This document shows, one piece after another, positions 25,003 through 34,685 of a stretch of 64,000 bases of DNA. The notes below the pieces were generated by a model. That model was not told where the DNA came from, made no database searches, and was given only the letters and a program-made list of their open reading frames with translations. A program made the translations under genes and the position numbers. Source of the DNA: Arcanobacterium ihumii (lineage in GTDB: Bacteria; Actinomycetota; Actinomycetes; Actinomycetales; Actinomycetaceae); contig NZ_UWOS01000002.1 in the NCBI RefSeq assembly GCF_900604515.1, positions 434,001 through 498,000 on the forward strand, read 5' to 3'. Each line of letters begins with the position of its first letter. The stretch's first letter is position 1.

Positions 25003-28000
25003 TCAGATATTTACTTCATTGCTCAACTGAGTAGGATTTCCAAAGCGATGGTTTGTAAACGAAACAGCTTGCTCTTGCAAGAACGGAACCAATTCAACCC
25101 GTCCATTAAGAGTTACCTGTCCGCTCCATACTGCAACATCCGCAACCACTTCTGGCGAAAGCACGGAAGCCAATGCGGAAGCATCTCCACCAATTAGACG
25201 AATTCGGGCATCAAAACCAGCACGATGTGCCCATTGGGTCGAAGACTTTAGGAAATCATCATCGCTTTCAATCGTCAATTCAACATCGTTTTCACCAAGG
25301 AACGCCTTAACGTTTCCAGATAGTGAAGCCGGAGCAGAAACCGTGACATCCGAGCCAACTGCAAGTCCCGCAGCTACAAGAGCAACAAGTTGCCACTCCT
25401 CTTCCCCTTCGGACAACCGAACGGTTATCGGGAGCGGACGGTAACGCAATACGTTCCGTTCAACTCCCAGAGCCGACGGGTCGTGACCGATTCCAAATTC
25501 AGTTGCGATTGCGTCGTCGGCAGAATGCAGCAGCGAGGTTAGGGATGATCCGTGATCAACATCCTCAGCCAGTCCAGCCGCCTTAGATAGCACCGCTCTT
25601 CTCAATGATCCCTTGGTATCAACCTGCGCTACTTCGTCTCGCACAAAAGTACCCAAACCAAACAGGTAGGATGGTCCGCCAGCCTTGGTTCCCGCTCCTA
25701 CAGCCGAGCGCTTCCATCCACCGAATGGCTGTCTGCGCACAATAGCACCCGTAATTCCACGGTTGATATAGACGTTTCCAGCCTTGACGTGCTCTAGCCA
25801 GAGGTTGATTTCATCGGCATCTAACGAATGAATGCCAGCAGTCAAACCGAAGTCAGTCGCATTTTGGAGTTCAATAGCCTCTTCAAGCGTCTCAGCCGTC
25901 ATTACTCCAAGAATCGGTCCAAAGTATTCAGTCAAATGATACTCCGATCCCGGTTTCACACCGCTGCGAACGCCTGGGCTCCAGAGTTTTCCTGATTCAT
26001 CAAGCTGTTTAGGCTTTATCGCCCATGTCTCGCCTTCACCCAGCGTCGTTAGACCACGCAGAAGTTTGCCTGCTGCTGGCATAACAAGTGGTCCCATTTC
26101 GGTTTCAAGGTCCCATGGCCAGCCGACGTTCAATGACTTAACACCGTCAAGGAGCTGGCGCCGGAAACGCTCGGAGCGAGCAACTGATCCCACCAAAATC
26201 ACAGTCGAACAGGCCGAACATTTCTGTCCGGCATGCCCAAATGCGGAGGTGATGACATCCTTAACAGCCAAATCCAAATCGGCGTGTGGAGTAACAATGA
26301 TCGAATCCTTGCCAGAGGTTTCAGCAAGGAGACCAAGGTCAGGGCGCCAGGATTTAAAGAGCTTTGCGGTATCGATAGATCCCGTCAAAATTACTCGATC
26401 TACCAGCGGGTGGGTAATGAGCTCCTTACCCAATTCTCCCTCTGAGATATCTACAAATTTAAGTAGCTCTCGAGGCACACCTGCATCCCACATAATTTGC
26501 GCAAGAACAGCACCAGTTCGTGCCGCTTCAGGTGATGGTTTGAATACAACACCAGCTCCTGAAGCGAGTGCCGCTAACACGCCACCAGCTGGAATTGCCA
26601 TCGGGAAGTTCCATGGTGGAGTCACAACGATGACGCGCGAGGATTCATATTTAGCACCCGGCAAATTATCGAGTTGCTTTGCCTGCTCAGCATAGTAGTG
26701 AGCAAAGTCCGTTGCTTCGGAAACTTCCACGTCGCCCTGATCAAGCGCTTTTCCGGCCTCTGATCCAGCAACTTCGATAAGTTCCCCACGGCGCTTTGCC
26801 AATTCAATTCCAACTTTGTGGATTAACTCGGCACGCTCAGCACCCGACTTTTCAGCCCATTTAGCGCCGGCATCTGCAGCTTCAGAAACAATTTTGTTGA
26901 GAGAATCGATATCGGAAACACGTGCTTTTTCTAGAACTTCTTTTCCAAGCTTAGAATCCTTCATCCGGCTAGCAATCTCACGCGCCCACTTCTGATTCGC
27001 TGGCAACGACGGATCGGAATCTGGGGTGTTTTCGAACGTCCAGTTCCCATCGGCGTCGGACACCAGGGCACGGAGATCGTCATCGGACTCGTTATTTCGA
27101 TCTTGGAGACGGCGCGGCCCCACTGGATCCGTGAAAGCGTGCGAGAGAGCAGCTTGGAAACGGCCCTGCTCGCGTGCAAGAAGATCGTCGTTTTCAGCAA
27201 TCTCAAAGATGGAGGACATAAAGTTAGCTGGAAGAGCATTTTCCTCAAGGCGACGCACCAGGTATGCAATAGCAACGTCGTATTCCTCCGGGTTAACCAC
27301 TGGGACGTAGTATAGAAGATGACCTACATCCTTGGTCATCGCAGCTGCCTGCGGAGCCGCCATACCCGATAGCATTTCAAATTCAACGTCATTCCCATTG
27401 AGAATTCCACGCTCTTTAGCAAGTTCAAAAGCGAAAGCCGCCGTGAAGAGGTTCATTCCTGCAACACCAATGTTAACGTTCTTAATGTGTTCAGGGCGAA
27501 GCGCATATTCGAGTACGCGAATGTAGTTCGCATCCGTATTCTCTTTGCTTGGTTGAGTAACAAGTTCCCAGCCGTGAATTGCCGATGCAACGCGTTCCAT
27601 TGAAAGGTTTGCACCCTTAACCACACGAACCTTGATTGGTGCTCCACCGCTGCTAACTCGCTTGGAAGCCCACTTTTGAAGTCCTTCCATCGCAGGCAAA
27701 GCGTCTGGAAGGTAAGCCTGGAGAACAATTCCAGCACGTAGCTCGTGAAACTCGGGGCGCTCAAGGATACGTTTAAAAACGTCGATAGTCATATGGAGGT
27801 CGTGATACTCCTCCATGTCCAGGTTGACGAACTTCTTTGGAGAATATGAATTGGCTCGCTCATACAGTGGGAGCAAAGCATTTACGGCATTTTCAACTGC
27901 CTCTTCATATGCCCACGGATTGTGTGGGCCAATAACAGCCGAAACCTTCATCGAGACGTAGTCGACGTCGTCACGCTCAAGAAGCTTGATAGTATCGGCC

Positions 28001-28467
28001 ATGCGCTTCTCGGCTTCCTTATTTCCGAGCACAGCTTCACCGAGGAGGTTCATATTCAGCCGTGCGCCCTTTGCTTTGAGGCGCGCAATCGATTTCGTGA
28101 GTCCCTTCCCCTTAGCATCAAGCACAAGATCACCCACAAGCTGCTGGAATACCTTTGTTGCAGCTGGAACGACGACGTCGGGCAACACCGGCGCCACTGC
28201 TCCACCAAGTTTCAACGGAGCACGCAAGTAATTCGGTAGGAAGCTCGGTCCTTGCGAGGCAAGTTTAGCAATCGTGTGGGCCGCGACTTTGCGGTCTTCT
28301 GGGCGGATCACACCGTCAACGAATTCAACCGTAAAATCAAGACCGTTGGGATCTTGCAAAGTTTTGGCAAGAAGAAGAGCTGCCCGATCGTCCGGGTAGT
28401 TTTTAGAGTCTTCAAGCCAATTCTTCGCCCTGGCTTCGGCTCTACGACCAATTTCTTCAAAGTTCAT
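25003..28467 (-). CDS. putA: PutA, bifunctional proline dehydrogenase / L-glutamate-gamma-semialdehyde dehydrogenase
   Basis: The product is about 1154 residues and oxidises proline to glutamate. The N-terminal FAD-dependent proline dehydrogenase barrel (about 80-450) includes DDVDYVSMKVSAVIGPHNPW, KFVNLDMEEYHDLHMT and KVRVVKGANLSMER. The aldehyde dehydrogenase half (about 500-980) carries VVTPPWNFPMAIPAGG, the Glu motif LAETSGKDSIIV and the catalytic Cys in GQKCSACS. There is no N-terminal ribbon-helix-helix DNA-binding domain, so it is not a PutA repressor of the E. coli kind. I chose ATG 28465-28467, with AAAGAG at good spacing, over an in-frame GTG nine bases upstream. putP follows upstream on the same strand. 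Confidence 0.95.
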   Translation of the reverse strand: MNFEEIGRRAEARAKNWLEDSKNYPDDRAALLLAKTLQDPNGLDFTVEFVDGVIRPEDRKVAAHTIAKLASQGPSFLPNYLRAPLKLGGAVAPVLPDVVVPAATKVFQQLVGDLVLDAKGKGLTKSIARLKAKGARLNMNLLGEAVLGNKEAEKRMADTIKLLERDDVDYVSMKVSAVIGPHNPWAYEEAVENAVNALLPLYERANSYSPKKFVNLDMEEYHDLHMTIDVFKRILERPEFHELRAGIVLQAYLPDALPAMEGLQKWASKRVSSGGAPIKVRVVKGANLSMERVASAIHGWELVTQPSKENTDANYIRVLEYALRPEHIKNVNIGVAGMNLFTAAFAFELAKERGILNGNDVEFEMLSGMAAPQAAAMTKDVGHLLYYVPVVNPEEYDVAIAYLVRRLEENALPANFMSSIFEIAENDDLLAREQGRFQAALSHAFTDPVGPRRLQDRNNESDDDLRALVSDADGNWTFENTPDSDPSLPANQKWAREIASRMKDSKLGKEVLEKARVSDIDSLNKIVSEAADAGAKWAEKSGAERAELIHKVGIELAKRRGELIEVAGSEAGKALDQGDVEVSEATDFAHYYAEQAKQLDNLPGAKYESSRVIVVTPPWNFPMAIPAGGVLAALASGAGVVFKPSPEAARTGAVLAQIMWDAGVPRELLKFVDISEGELGKELITHPLVDRVILTGSIDTAKLFKSWRPDLGLLAETSGKDSIIVTPHADLDLAVKDVITSAFGHAGQKCSACSTVILVGSVARSERFRRQLLDGVKSLNVGWPWDLETEMGPLVMPAAGKLLRGLTTLGEGETWAIKPKQLDESGKLWSPGVRSGVKPGSEYHLTEYFGPILGVMTAETLEEAIELQNATDFGLTAGIHSLDADEINLWLEHVKAGNVYINRGITGAIVRRQPFGGWKRSAVGAGTKAGGPSYLFGLGTFVRDEVAQVDTKGSLRRAVLSKAAGLAEDVDHGSSLTSLLHSADDAIATEFGIGHDPSALGVERNVLRYRPLPITVRLSEGEEEWQLVALVAAGLAVGSDVTVSAPASLSGNVKAFLGENDVELTIESDDDFLKSSTQWAHRAGFDARIRLIGGDASALASVLSPEVVADVAVWSGQVTLNGRVELVPFLQEQAVSFTNHRFGNPTQLSNEVNI

Positions 28468-28537
28468 TGTTAGCACTCTTTTCTTTGATTTTTGAATATA
28501 GCTTCGTTGTTACAAATTGAAATAAATCCACAGCGCA

Positions 28538-28581
28538 CCAAATTCCCCGCCCTACCCTTGCGGACAAAACGGGGAATTTGG
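28538..28581 (-). terminator. Terminator between putP and putA
   Basis: Arms 28538-28549 and 28570-28581 pair perfectly over 12 bases around a 20-base loop. It lies 19 bases past the putP stop, suggesting putP and putA are separate transcripts. Confidence 0.7.
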
Positions 28582-28599
28582 CTTTACGTTAGCAGAAAT

Positions 28600-30159
28600 T
28601 TAGCGGGCAATCTGACCATCTGGATTCAACTTGATTGCATCATATTCAGCACCAAGCCCATATTCGGCATCGATTTCCTCGCCGGATGCGCGCGAAAGCC
28701 TAACAGCAGCGGTAAATTCGGCATCGATTTCAGGATCAAATTTGTACGTTAAGTTCGATACGAGATAAGCAATCAGCATTGCAAAAATGAAGCCTGGGAC
28801 GATTTCGTAGAGACCGAAGAGTTTGAAGGTTCCCCATACTCCTACCGTTACCGCACCAGTGAGCATTCCCGCTAGCGCGCCTTGCCACGTGAGCTTACGC
28901 CAGTAAAGTGCCAGGAGAACGATCGGTCCGAAGGCCGCTCCGAAGCCCGCCCAAGCAAATGCAACCAGGTTAAGGATCGAGTCAGTCTTGAACCATGCAA
29001 ACAGTGCCGCCAAAACCGAAACTGCCAAAACGGTGATTCGGCTGATGGTAAGACCATAAGACGCATCGTGCTTACGGTTACCTTTCGCGTTGAAGATATC
29101 TTCGACCACTGCAGACGATGTTACGAGTAACTGAGAAGAAATCGTGGACATGATTGCCGCCAAGATCGCAGCAAGCATGAAGCCTGCAATGATCGAAGGG
29201 AACATGTGCTGGCCAGCAATGATGAAGACGGATTCAGCTTTGTCTTTTCCAACCTTGAATAATCCACTACTGTCTGCAGCGATACCAATCATTGCAGTAC
29301 CGCCAGCCCCGATAACGGAAAGAAGCATCCAGCCGATTCCAATGCGACGAGCCTGTTGAGCTTCGGCCGGACTACGCAACGCCATGAATCGAACGATGAT
29401 GTGTGGTTGTCCAAAATACCCTAAACCCCACGCTAGAGCTGAAATAACGCCAACAACTGTCGCCCCACCGAAAGGAGAAAGGAAGTGAGGATTTTCCGCG
29501 GCGATACCTTCAGCAACATTGCCAAATCCACCAAGCGCAATAACACCTGCGACCGGCACAGCCACTAGAGCAGCCAACATCATGAGGCCCTGGACCATGT
29601 CGGTCCACGATACTGCCAAGAACCCGCCAACCAGTGTGTAGAGAACAACAACACCCGCCACGATCGTCATTCCAAGGTGGTAATCCATGTGGAATGCCGA
29701 TTCAAAGAAAACGCCACCAGCGACCATGCCAGATGAAACGTAGAACGTGAAGAATACGAAGATGATCAGACCCGCAACGATGCGAACTGATCGACTGGAG
29801 TCCCGAAGGCGATTTCCCAGGAAGGAAGGAACCGTGATTGAGTTTCCTGCGATTTGGGTGTAGGAGCGCAGACGCGGAGCAACAACTTTCCAGTTCACCC
29901 ATGCGCCAACGGTCAAGCCGACTGCGATCCAAGCCTCAACAAGCCCACTGACATAAAGAGCTCCTGGCAAGCCCATGAGAAGCCAACCAGACATATCTGA
30001 TGCTCCTGCAGAGAGCGCAGCAACGGTCGGGTTGAGGTCACGTCCGCCGAGCATGTAATCATCTAGGTTTTTCGTGCGTGTATACGCCCATATTCCAATA
30101 ATCACCATCGCTACAAAATAGATGATCATTGCAATTGCTTGACCAGTTGTTTGATCCAA
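28600..30159 (-). CDS. putP: PutP, sodium/proline symporter
   Basis: The 519-residue sodium:solute symporter family protein has about 13 membrane helices. Family features are DYMLGGRDLNPTVAALSAGASDMSGWLLMGLPG near residues 31-63, with the GGR and ASDMSGWL stretches conserved for Na+ and proline binding in PutP. ALAWGLGYFGQPHIIVRFMA (about 240-259) and AAILAAIMSTISSQLLVTSSAVVEDI follow. The ATG is followed by a short periplasmic N-terminus. It lies directly upstream of putA, so import and catabolism of proline are encoded together. Confidence 0.94.
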   Translation of the reverse strand: MDQTTGQAIAMIIYFVAMVIIGIWAYTRTKNLDDYMLGGRDLNPTVAALSAGASDMSGWLLMGLPGALYVSGLVEAWIAVGLTVGAWVNWKVVAPRLRSYTQIAGNSITVPSFLGNRLRDSSRSVRIVAGLIIFVFFTFYVSSGMVAGGVFFESAFHMDYHLGMTIVAGVVVLYTLVGGFLAVSWTDMVQGLMMLAALVAVPVAGVIALGGFGNVAEGIAAENPHFLSPFGGATVVGVISALAWGLGYFGQPHIIVRFMALRSPAEAQQARRIGIGWMLLSVIGAGGTAMIGIAADSSGLFKVGKDKAESVFIIAGQHMFPSIIAGFMLAAILAAIMSTISSQLLVTSSAVVEDIFNAKGNRKHDASYGLTISRITVLAVSVLAALFAWFKTDSILNLVAFAWAGFGAAFGPIVLLALYWRKLTWQGALAGMLTGAVTVGVWGTFKLFGLYEIVPGFIFAMLIAYLVSNLTYKFDPEIDAEFTAAVRLSRASGEEIDAEYGLGAEYDAIKLNPDGQIAR

Positions 30160-30286
30160 AGCAATCTCCTCTCCGAGTGAGGCACCACAAAAGTACCATT
30201 TCTCGGAAGAATATACGCTTAGGCCCTAAGTCACAAGCGAATCAGGAAAATATCTCAATATTGAGATAAAATAAATCCCTTTTTAC

Positions 30287-31522
30287 TTAGTAAGACGTAT
30301 CTGTCGGCTTTGGATAATATTGCGCAAATTTGCGGAAATGATTGAGTTTCTGCAAGCGAACCATCATGTTTCGGCGTACCGACTTTTCAAATGTGCTGAA
30401 AAGTGGATCGAAGATTTTTTTCTCACGTTTTAAGACGTGGATCCGCTCCGATAGATCTGATTCTTGAACATACTTCGTTAGAAGGCGGAACGGAACCAGC
30501 GAATAGAGAATTTCACGATCCATTACTCGTAGCGGCAACGACTCACCGAACACATGATCACGAACCATGATTTCCATCGGATTCACACCACCCGCAGCAA
30601 CGTAGTACGAGTTTCTACCTATTCGAGGATTAACTTCGAAGAATACTTCCCTACCCGTGCGAGGATCAACCTTGACATCAAAATTAGCGAATCCACGATA
30701 GCCAACATGTTGTAAGTATTTACGAGCGCTTTCGAAAAGATCATTAAAAGGCTGGGTGATCATCGCAACCGGATTTCCAATCATGGTTGGAAGATGATCT
30801 TCCAAGAGCACGTGCGCTGAAGCGAGCATAGTAACTTCACCATTTGAGTCAACATAAGCCGTAACTGACCGCATTGCAGTATTACCACCTGGAATCAGCT
30901 CTTGTAATAGGAAAGTCGACCTAAACCCAGCGTGCTTCAATGCCCCCCAAAGCCGATCTAATTCTGCCTGATCCTCAATAAAGTAGATCTTCTTCTTCCC
31001 AGCGAATTTCGTCTCCGCGTAAGCGGCGCTTGATGAGGTCTTTGCCACCAGAGGAAATGGAATCGAGGTTTGCGGGACCTGCCATTCATCACTGTCCGCA
31101 TTGGCAAAGTCAACAACTTGGGTACGAGGGATATCGATCCCTAACTCCGCACAGTCTTCATAGAATTTTTGTTTATCACTCACCCTGTTCATCGTGGTGA
31201 GGTCTGGGAAGGGTACCACCCAACGATCAGAGAGTTCAGGAGCAAGGGTCGCAAGAGTATGCGCCGTGGCATCGAAATTAGCCATCGTCACGAAAACACC
31301 GTCGCTAACCTCGTTTTCAAGGTCAACAAACGCACGTTTAACCATTTGTGGATCATGAGTATTAGCAAGAGGTCGAACCTCACAGATCGCAGACTGAGTG
31401 ATCGCCGGGATCGGGTTACTCGTTAAGCAGATCGACGTCGTACCAAATGCCTCGAAAAACTCTCGTGCAATTGCATAAACACCGATATCTCCGCCTAGGA
31501 GAACTGGCGTTATTTGAGTCAT
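30287..31522 (-). CDS. ATP-grasp carboxylate-amine ligase, D-aspartate ligase (Aslfm)-like
   Basis: The 411-residue protein starts with PVLLGGDIGVYAIAREFFEAFG and contains LLQELIPGGNTAMRSVTAYVD and LLEDHLPTMIGNP. The ATP-grasp metal motif is GFANFDVKVDPRTGREVFFEVNPRIGR (about residues 285-312). From memory these align well with the enterococcal D-aspartate ligase that attaches D-Asp to the peptidoglycan lysine side chain. I infer a cytosolic peptidoglycan cross-bridge enzyme adding D-Asp or D-Glu. An unrelated amide-forming role is possible. It is transcribed alone, divergent in spacing from rpmF upstream on the same strand. Confidence 0.7.
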   Translation of the reverse strand: MTQITPVLLGGDIGVYAIAREFFEAFGTTSICLTSNPIPAITQSAICEVRPLANTHDPQMVKRAFVDLENEVSDGVFVTMANFDATAHTLATLAPELSDRWVVPFPDLTTMNRVSDKQKFYEDCAELGIDIPRTQVVDFANADSDEWQVPQTSIPFPLVAKTSSSAAYAETKFAGKKKIYFIEDQAELDRLWGALKHAGFRSTFLLQELIPGGNTAMRSVTAYVDSNGEVTMLASAHVLLEDHLPTMIGNPVAMITQPFNDLFESARKYLQHVGYRGFANFDVKVDPRTGREVFFEVNPRIGRNSYYVAAGGVNPMEIMVRDHVFGESLPLRVMDREILYSLVPFRLLTKYVQESDLSERIHVLKREKKIFDPLFSTFEKSVRRNMMVRLQKLNHFRKFAQYYPKPTDTSY

Positions 31523-31645
31523 AGTCTCACTCCTGAATCCAGAATTAGAATTACGTCTAGTTTATCAGCGTAAGGAAAACGATCACGAAAATAAAAATCT
31601 GGCCCCATCAATAGACGGAGCCAGAAAAAGTTTAGGAGAGAAAGC

Positions 31646-31807
31646 TCAGTCGAGCAGACCCTTCTGTGCAGCCTTAGCCAAACGGCGTGGGATTCGCACC
31701 TCGCGACCACCGAAGCGAACGGTCTGAAGCTCGGTAAGCTCAGCCTTCCACTGGGAGCGGCGAGAGCGGGTGTTGCTGCGAGACATCTTGCGCTTTGGAA
31801 CTGCCAT
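31646..31807 (-). CDS. rpmF: 50S ribosomal protein bL32
   Basis: The 53-residue basic protein begins [22 protein letters not shown], the classic bL32 N-terminus. It is the Cys-free form, lacking the zinc ribbon (C-minus), common among actinobacteria. The chosen ATG at 31805-31807 has AAGGAGCGG upstream. A longer in-frame start would add 14 non-conserved residues. Confidence 0.95.
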   Translation of the reverse strand: MAVPKRKMSRSNTRSRRSQWKAELTELQTVRFGGREVRIPRRLAKAAQKGLLD

Positions 31808-32023
31808 TCCAACCGCTCCTTCCATAATTGGGGGTTCATTCGAACCCATTTGAGACCTGAGGGCTCAGCGTGTTAACACTTGAGCAGACAAACGTCTACT
31901 TTAGCCCAGTTTGCATGTGATTATCTACTTCACAGGTGCTATTTGTGCTGAGGAACACCACACATTTCACCGCGCGGAGCATCCACATATCGACTTTATT
32001 ACAGGACCTGCGATAATAATTCC

Positions 32024-32680
32024 ATGCCTGCTCTGCGCCTTGCTCACTTTACTCCAATAGTTCACGAGATCGAAGTGAAGAAATCTCGTTTTATTACGTG
32101 TGCCCGACGTGTAGAAAGTGTCGACGACGCACGCTCCTTCATCACCGAAATCAGAGCTCAGTTCCCGGATGCTCGCCATCACTGTAGCGCATTCGTTGTT
32201 TCAGTTCCTGGCGCCAACGATATTCTTCATTCGTCCGACGACGGCGAGCCCTCCGGAACAGCTGGACGCCCAATGCTCGACATCCTCACCGGCTTCGAAC
32301 TCACCGACGTCGTCGCCGTCGTCGTACGCTACTTCGGGGGCACGTTACTCGGCACCGGAGGTTTGGTACGTGCGTACGGTGACTCGGTGCGAGAATGTCT
32401 ACTTGGCACAGAAATTTCTCTCCGATCGGAACTGCAGTTAGTAAACGTTGCACTTCCCCATGCTACCGCGGGGAAAATCGAAGCCGATCTAAGAGTACGC
32501 GGGTATGATGTCGTTGGCGTTGAATACCAAGCTCGAAACGCAATTCTCTCGCTGGCTGTCCTTAACATCGATCAATGCCAAAACGATCTCGCGGAACTTA
32601 CCGCTGGAAATGTGAGGCTTGAACTTCGTAACACGATCAATCGTGAACAAATCTGTGGGGAGCTAGGTATGGCACGCTGA
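32024..32680 (+). CDS. YigZ/IMPACT (UPF0029) family protein
   Basis: The 218-residue protein matches YigZ. KKSRFITCARRVESVDDARSFI lies near residues 19-40. The hallmark block HHCSAFVV, SSDDGEPSGTAGRPMLDIL and VVRYFGGTLLGTGGLVRAY lies near 52-118. The C-terminal part is the DUF1949-type ferredoxin-like domain. The eukaryotic relative IMPACT binds a translation regulator. The bacterial role is not settled. It runs divergently from rpmF. Confidence 0.88.
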   Translation: MPALRLAHFTPIVHEIEVKKSRFITCARRVESVDDARSFITEIRAQFPDARHHCSAFVVSVPGANDILHSSDDGEPSGTAGRPMLDILTGFELTDVVAVVVRYFGGTLLGTGGLVRAYGDSVRECLLGTEISLRSELQLVNVALPHATAGKIEADLRVRGYDVVGVEYQARNAILSLAVLNIDQCQNDLAELTAGNVRLELRNTINREQICGELGMAR

Positions 32681-33057
32681 GTACCGGCGGCGAGGAATCG
32701 TAGTATCCGAGGAAGTCACCAAAGCCGTGGACGTTATAACCCTGCCACAACTCAGCGCGTTCACTGAACGAGAATATCTGGCTCAAAGCGCCATCTTTAT
32801 TTGAGAAAAATAAGGTAATGCGAGAAAATTTTTAAAGTTAATAATTCAATGAATTTAGGAGAGGCTCGTGACGTTCACAAATACGAACACCGGCACTGCT
32901 CCTTCATTGCGCACTTTTACGCTTTGTACCTGTCGCTAGAGCGCCAGGCTTTAGTTGTGCACACTTACTGCATGCCTGTCGCTCATCGGTTTTTAGTTCT
33001 GGGAAATCCCTTTATTCTTCTCGAGCCAATTTATTTTCCAAAGAAAGAAAAGAAGTC
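32681..33057. promoter_or_regulatory. cysK leader region with candidate cysteine attenuator
   Basis: This is a 377-base gap before cysK. A possible promoter lies in the AT-rich stretch 32797-32850 (TTGAGA at 32801). A 23-codon leader ORF lies at 32868-32939. The 9-base sequence CCTGTCGCT occurs twice, at 32929-32937 and 32975-32983. GAGCGCCAGGC (32939-32949) can pair with either copy, so the two stems exclude each other. The downstream stem (32939-32949 with 32974-32984, 10 of 11 pairs) is followed by a T5 run at 32989-32993. The upstream stem overlaps the second Cys codon and the leader stop. The cysK ribosome-binding region is weak (AGAAAAGAAG). Confidence 0.55.
32868..32939 (+). CDS. Putative cysteine leader peptide (23 aa)
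   Basis: A GTG start 6 bases after AGGAG opens a 23-codon frame ending TAG. The peptide is Thr-rich and ends FTLCTCR, with both Cys codons (32925 and 32931) within five codons of the stop. Position ahead of cysK-cysE and the overlapping alternative RNA stems suggest a regulatory leader that senses Cys-tRNA supply. Cys-rich upstream ORFs controlling sulfur genes have been described in mycobacteria. The claim here is inference from sequence. It is too short for a structured protein. Confidence 0.55.
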   Translation: MTFTNTNTGTAPSLRTFTLCTCR

Positions 33058-33990
33058 ATGACTATTTACAATTCCATCACCGAAATCACCGGTAAGACTC
33101 CACTCGTTAAGATCAATCAACTCGTTTCCAAAGAGCAGGGAACGGTTCTTGCGAAGCTTGAATTCTATAATCCGGCAAATTCAGTTAAGGACCGTATCGG
33201 GGTTGCCATCGTTGACGCCGCAGAGAAAGCCGGAGCGCTTAAACCTGGCGGGATGATTGTTGAAGCAACTTCAGGAAATACCGGTATTGCACTAGCGTGG
33301 GTAGGCGCTGCTCGTGGCTACAAAGTTGTGTTAACGATGCCTGCATCGATGTCTAAAGAGCGTCGAGCCCTCCTCCGCGGATTTGGTGCCGAACTCGTCT
33401 TGACTGAACCGTCTCAGGGGATGCAAGGAGCTGTAGATCGCGCAAAAGAAATCGTTGCTGAGAATCCTGGTTCGGTTTTGGCCTCACAGTTCGCCAATGA
33501 AGCTAATCCACAAATCCACGAAAATTCCACCGGTCCAGAAATCTGGAATGACACCGAGGGAAACATCGATGTATTTGTAGCAGGAATTGGCACCGGTGGA
33601 ACACTGACCGGCGTTGGACGATACTTGCGGTCGCAAAACCCCGATATCAAGATCGTTGCGGTTGAGCCCTCCGACTCCCCACTACTATCTGAAGGAAAAG
33701 CTGGTTCGCATAAGATTCAAGGAATCGGAGCAAACTTCGTTCCTGAGGTATTGGACACGAACATATATGACGAAGTAATTGCAGTCGAGTTCGACGACGC
33801 ATTGAATACCGCTCGTCAAGTAGCGCACAAAGAAGGAATCCTTGCTGGTCTTTCAGGAGGTGCCGCATTGTGGGCAGCGATGGAAATCGCTAAACGACCT
33901 GAATTCACGAACAAGACAATCGTTACCGTGCTTCCAGATTTTGGTGAGCGCTACGTCTCCACTGCGTTATTCGAGGGATTGGCTGAGTAA
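33058..33990 (+). CDS. cysK: Cysteine synthase (O-acetylserine sulfhydrylase)
   Basis: The 310-residue fold-type II PLP enzyme makes cysteine from O-acetylserine and sulfide. The Schiff-base Lys44 lies in NSVKDRIG. EATSGNTGIALAW (about 69-81) is the substrate loop, GIGTGGTLTGVGRYL (about 177-191) binds PLP phosphate, and the C-terminus has LSGGAALWAA. The next gene, cysE, makes O-acetylserine and starts 9 bases later, so both steps are co-expressed. The ATG overlaps the TGA of an unconvincing upstream 70-codon frame. Confidence 0.96.
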   Translation: MTIYNSITEITGKTPLVKINQLVSKEQGTVLAKLEFYNPANSVKDRIGVAIVDAAEKAGALKPGGMIVEATSGNTGIALAWVGAARGYKVVLTMPASMSKERRALLRGFGAELVLTEPSQGMQGAVDRAKEIVAENPGSVLASQFANEANPQIHENSTGPEIWNDTEGNIDVFVAGIGTGGTLTGVGRYLRSQNPDIKIVAVEPSDSPLLSEGKAGSHKIQGIGANFVPEVLDTNIYDEVIAVEFDDALNTARQVAHKEGILAGLSGGAALWAAMEIAKRPEFTNKTIVTVLPDFGERYVSTALFEGLAE

Positions 33991-33999
33991 ACTCGGATC

Positions 34000-34575
34000 A
34001 TGCACAACAGAATTAGCTTTACGGAGCAACTGAAAGAAGATCTTCAAGCCGCTGTTAATCATGACCCAGCGGCACGGAGCACCTTCGAAGTTGCGCTAGT
34101 TTACCCAGGAGTTCACGCTCTTTGGGCGTATCGTTTATCCCATATCATGTGGACGAAAAGCATTCTCCTCAAGCTCCCAGCACGCCTTCTTTCGCAAATA
34201 GTGCGATCTGTGACGGGAATCGAGATTCATCCAGGAGCTCAGCTTGGTCGAAGACTCTTTATCGACCATGGGATGGGAGTCGTCATCGGTGAAACCGCGG
34301 AAGTCGGCGAAGACGTTACAATTTTTCATGGCACCACTCTTGGAGGTACCTCGATGAAAAAAGGGAAGCGTCACCCAACGATTGGCAACCGAGTTACGAT
34401 CGGTTCGGGTGCGAAGGTTTTGGGACCGATCGTCGTCGGAGATGACGTGCAAATCGGCGCGAATGCAGTAGTCGTTAAAGATGTGCCAGACGGAATGGTT
34501 GCTGTAGGTATTCCAGCTAAGAATCGAAATGCTGCGGGCATGGATATTAACATCGACCCAGCGATCTATATCTAA
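34000..34575 (+). CDS. cysE: Serine O-acetyltransferase
   Basis: The 191-residue left-handed beta-helix acetyltransferase makes O-acetylserine from serine and acetyl-CoA. The N-terminal helical part contains [13 protein letters not shown]. The hexapeptide region has [44 protein letters not shown], with catalytic His residues in DHG and FHG. It is the short actinobacterial/plant-like form. It follows cysK in the same operon and is closed by a strong terminator. Confidence 0.95.
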   Translation: MHNRISFTEQLKEDLQAAVNHDPAARSTFEVALVYPGVHALWAYRLSHIMWTKSILLKLPARLLSQIVRSVTGIEIHPGAQLGRRLFIDHGMGVVIGETAEVGEDVTIFHGTTLGGTSMKKGKRHPTIGNRVTIGSGAKVLGPIVVGDDVQIGANAVVVKDVPDGMVAVGIPAKNRNAAGMDINIDPAIYI

Positions 34576-34610
34576 GCTGTCAAAAACTGAAATCATCTCG
34601 TTAATTGTTA

Positions 34611-34655
34611 ATGGGTGGGTATGAACAAAGGAAAACCTCGTTCACACCCACCCAT
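34611..34655. terminator. Terminator between convergent cysE and rpiB
   Basis: Arms 34611-34626 and 34640-34655 pair at 15 of 16 positions around a 13-base loop, midway between the stops at 34575 and 34686. Confidence 0.75.
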
Positions 34656-34685
34656 GCATTTATGCACTGGTATTTGTTTAAGTTA

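Noticed and set aside
32849-33061. 70-codon ORF overlapping the cysK start by 4 bases
   Set aside because: No ribosome-binding site before its ATG, and the composition looks like translated non-coding DNA. The better-supported 23-codon leader lies inside it in another frame.
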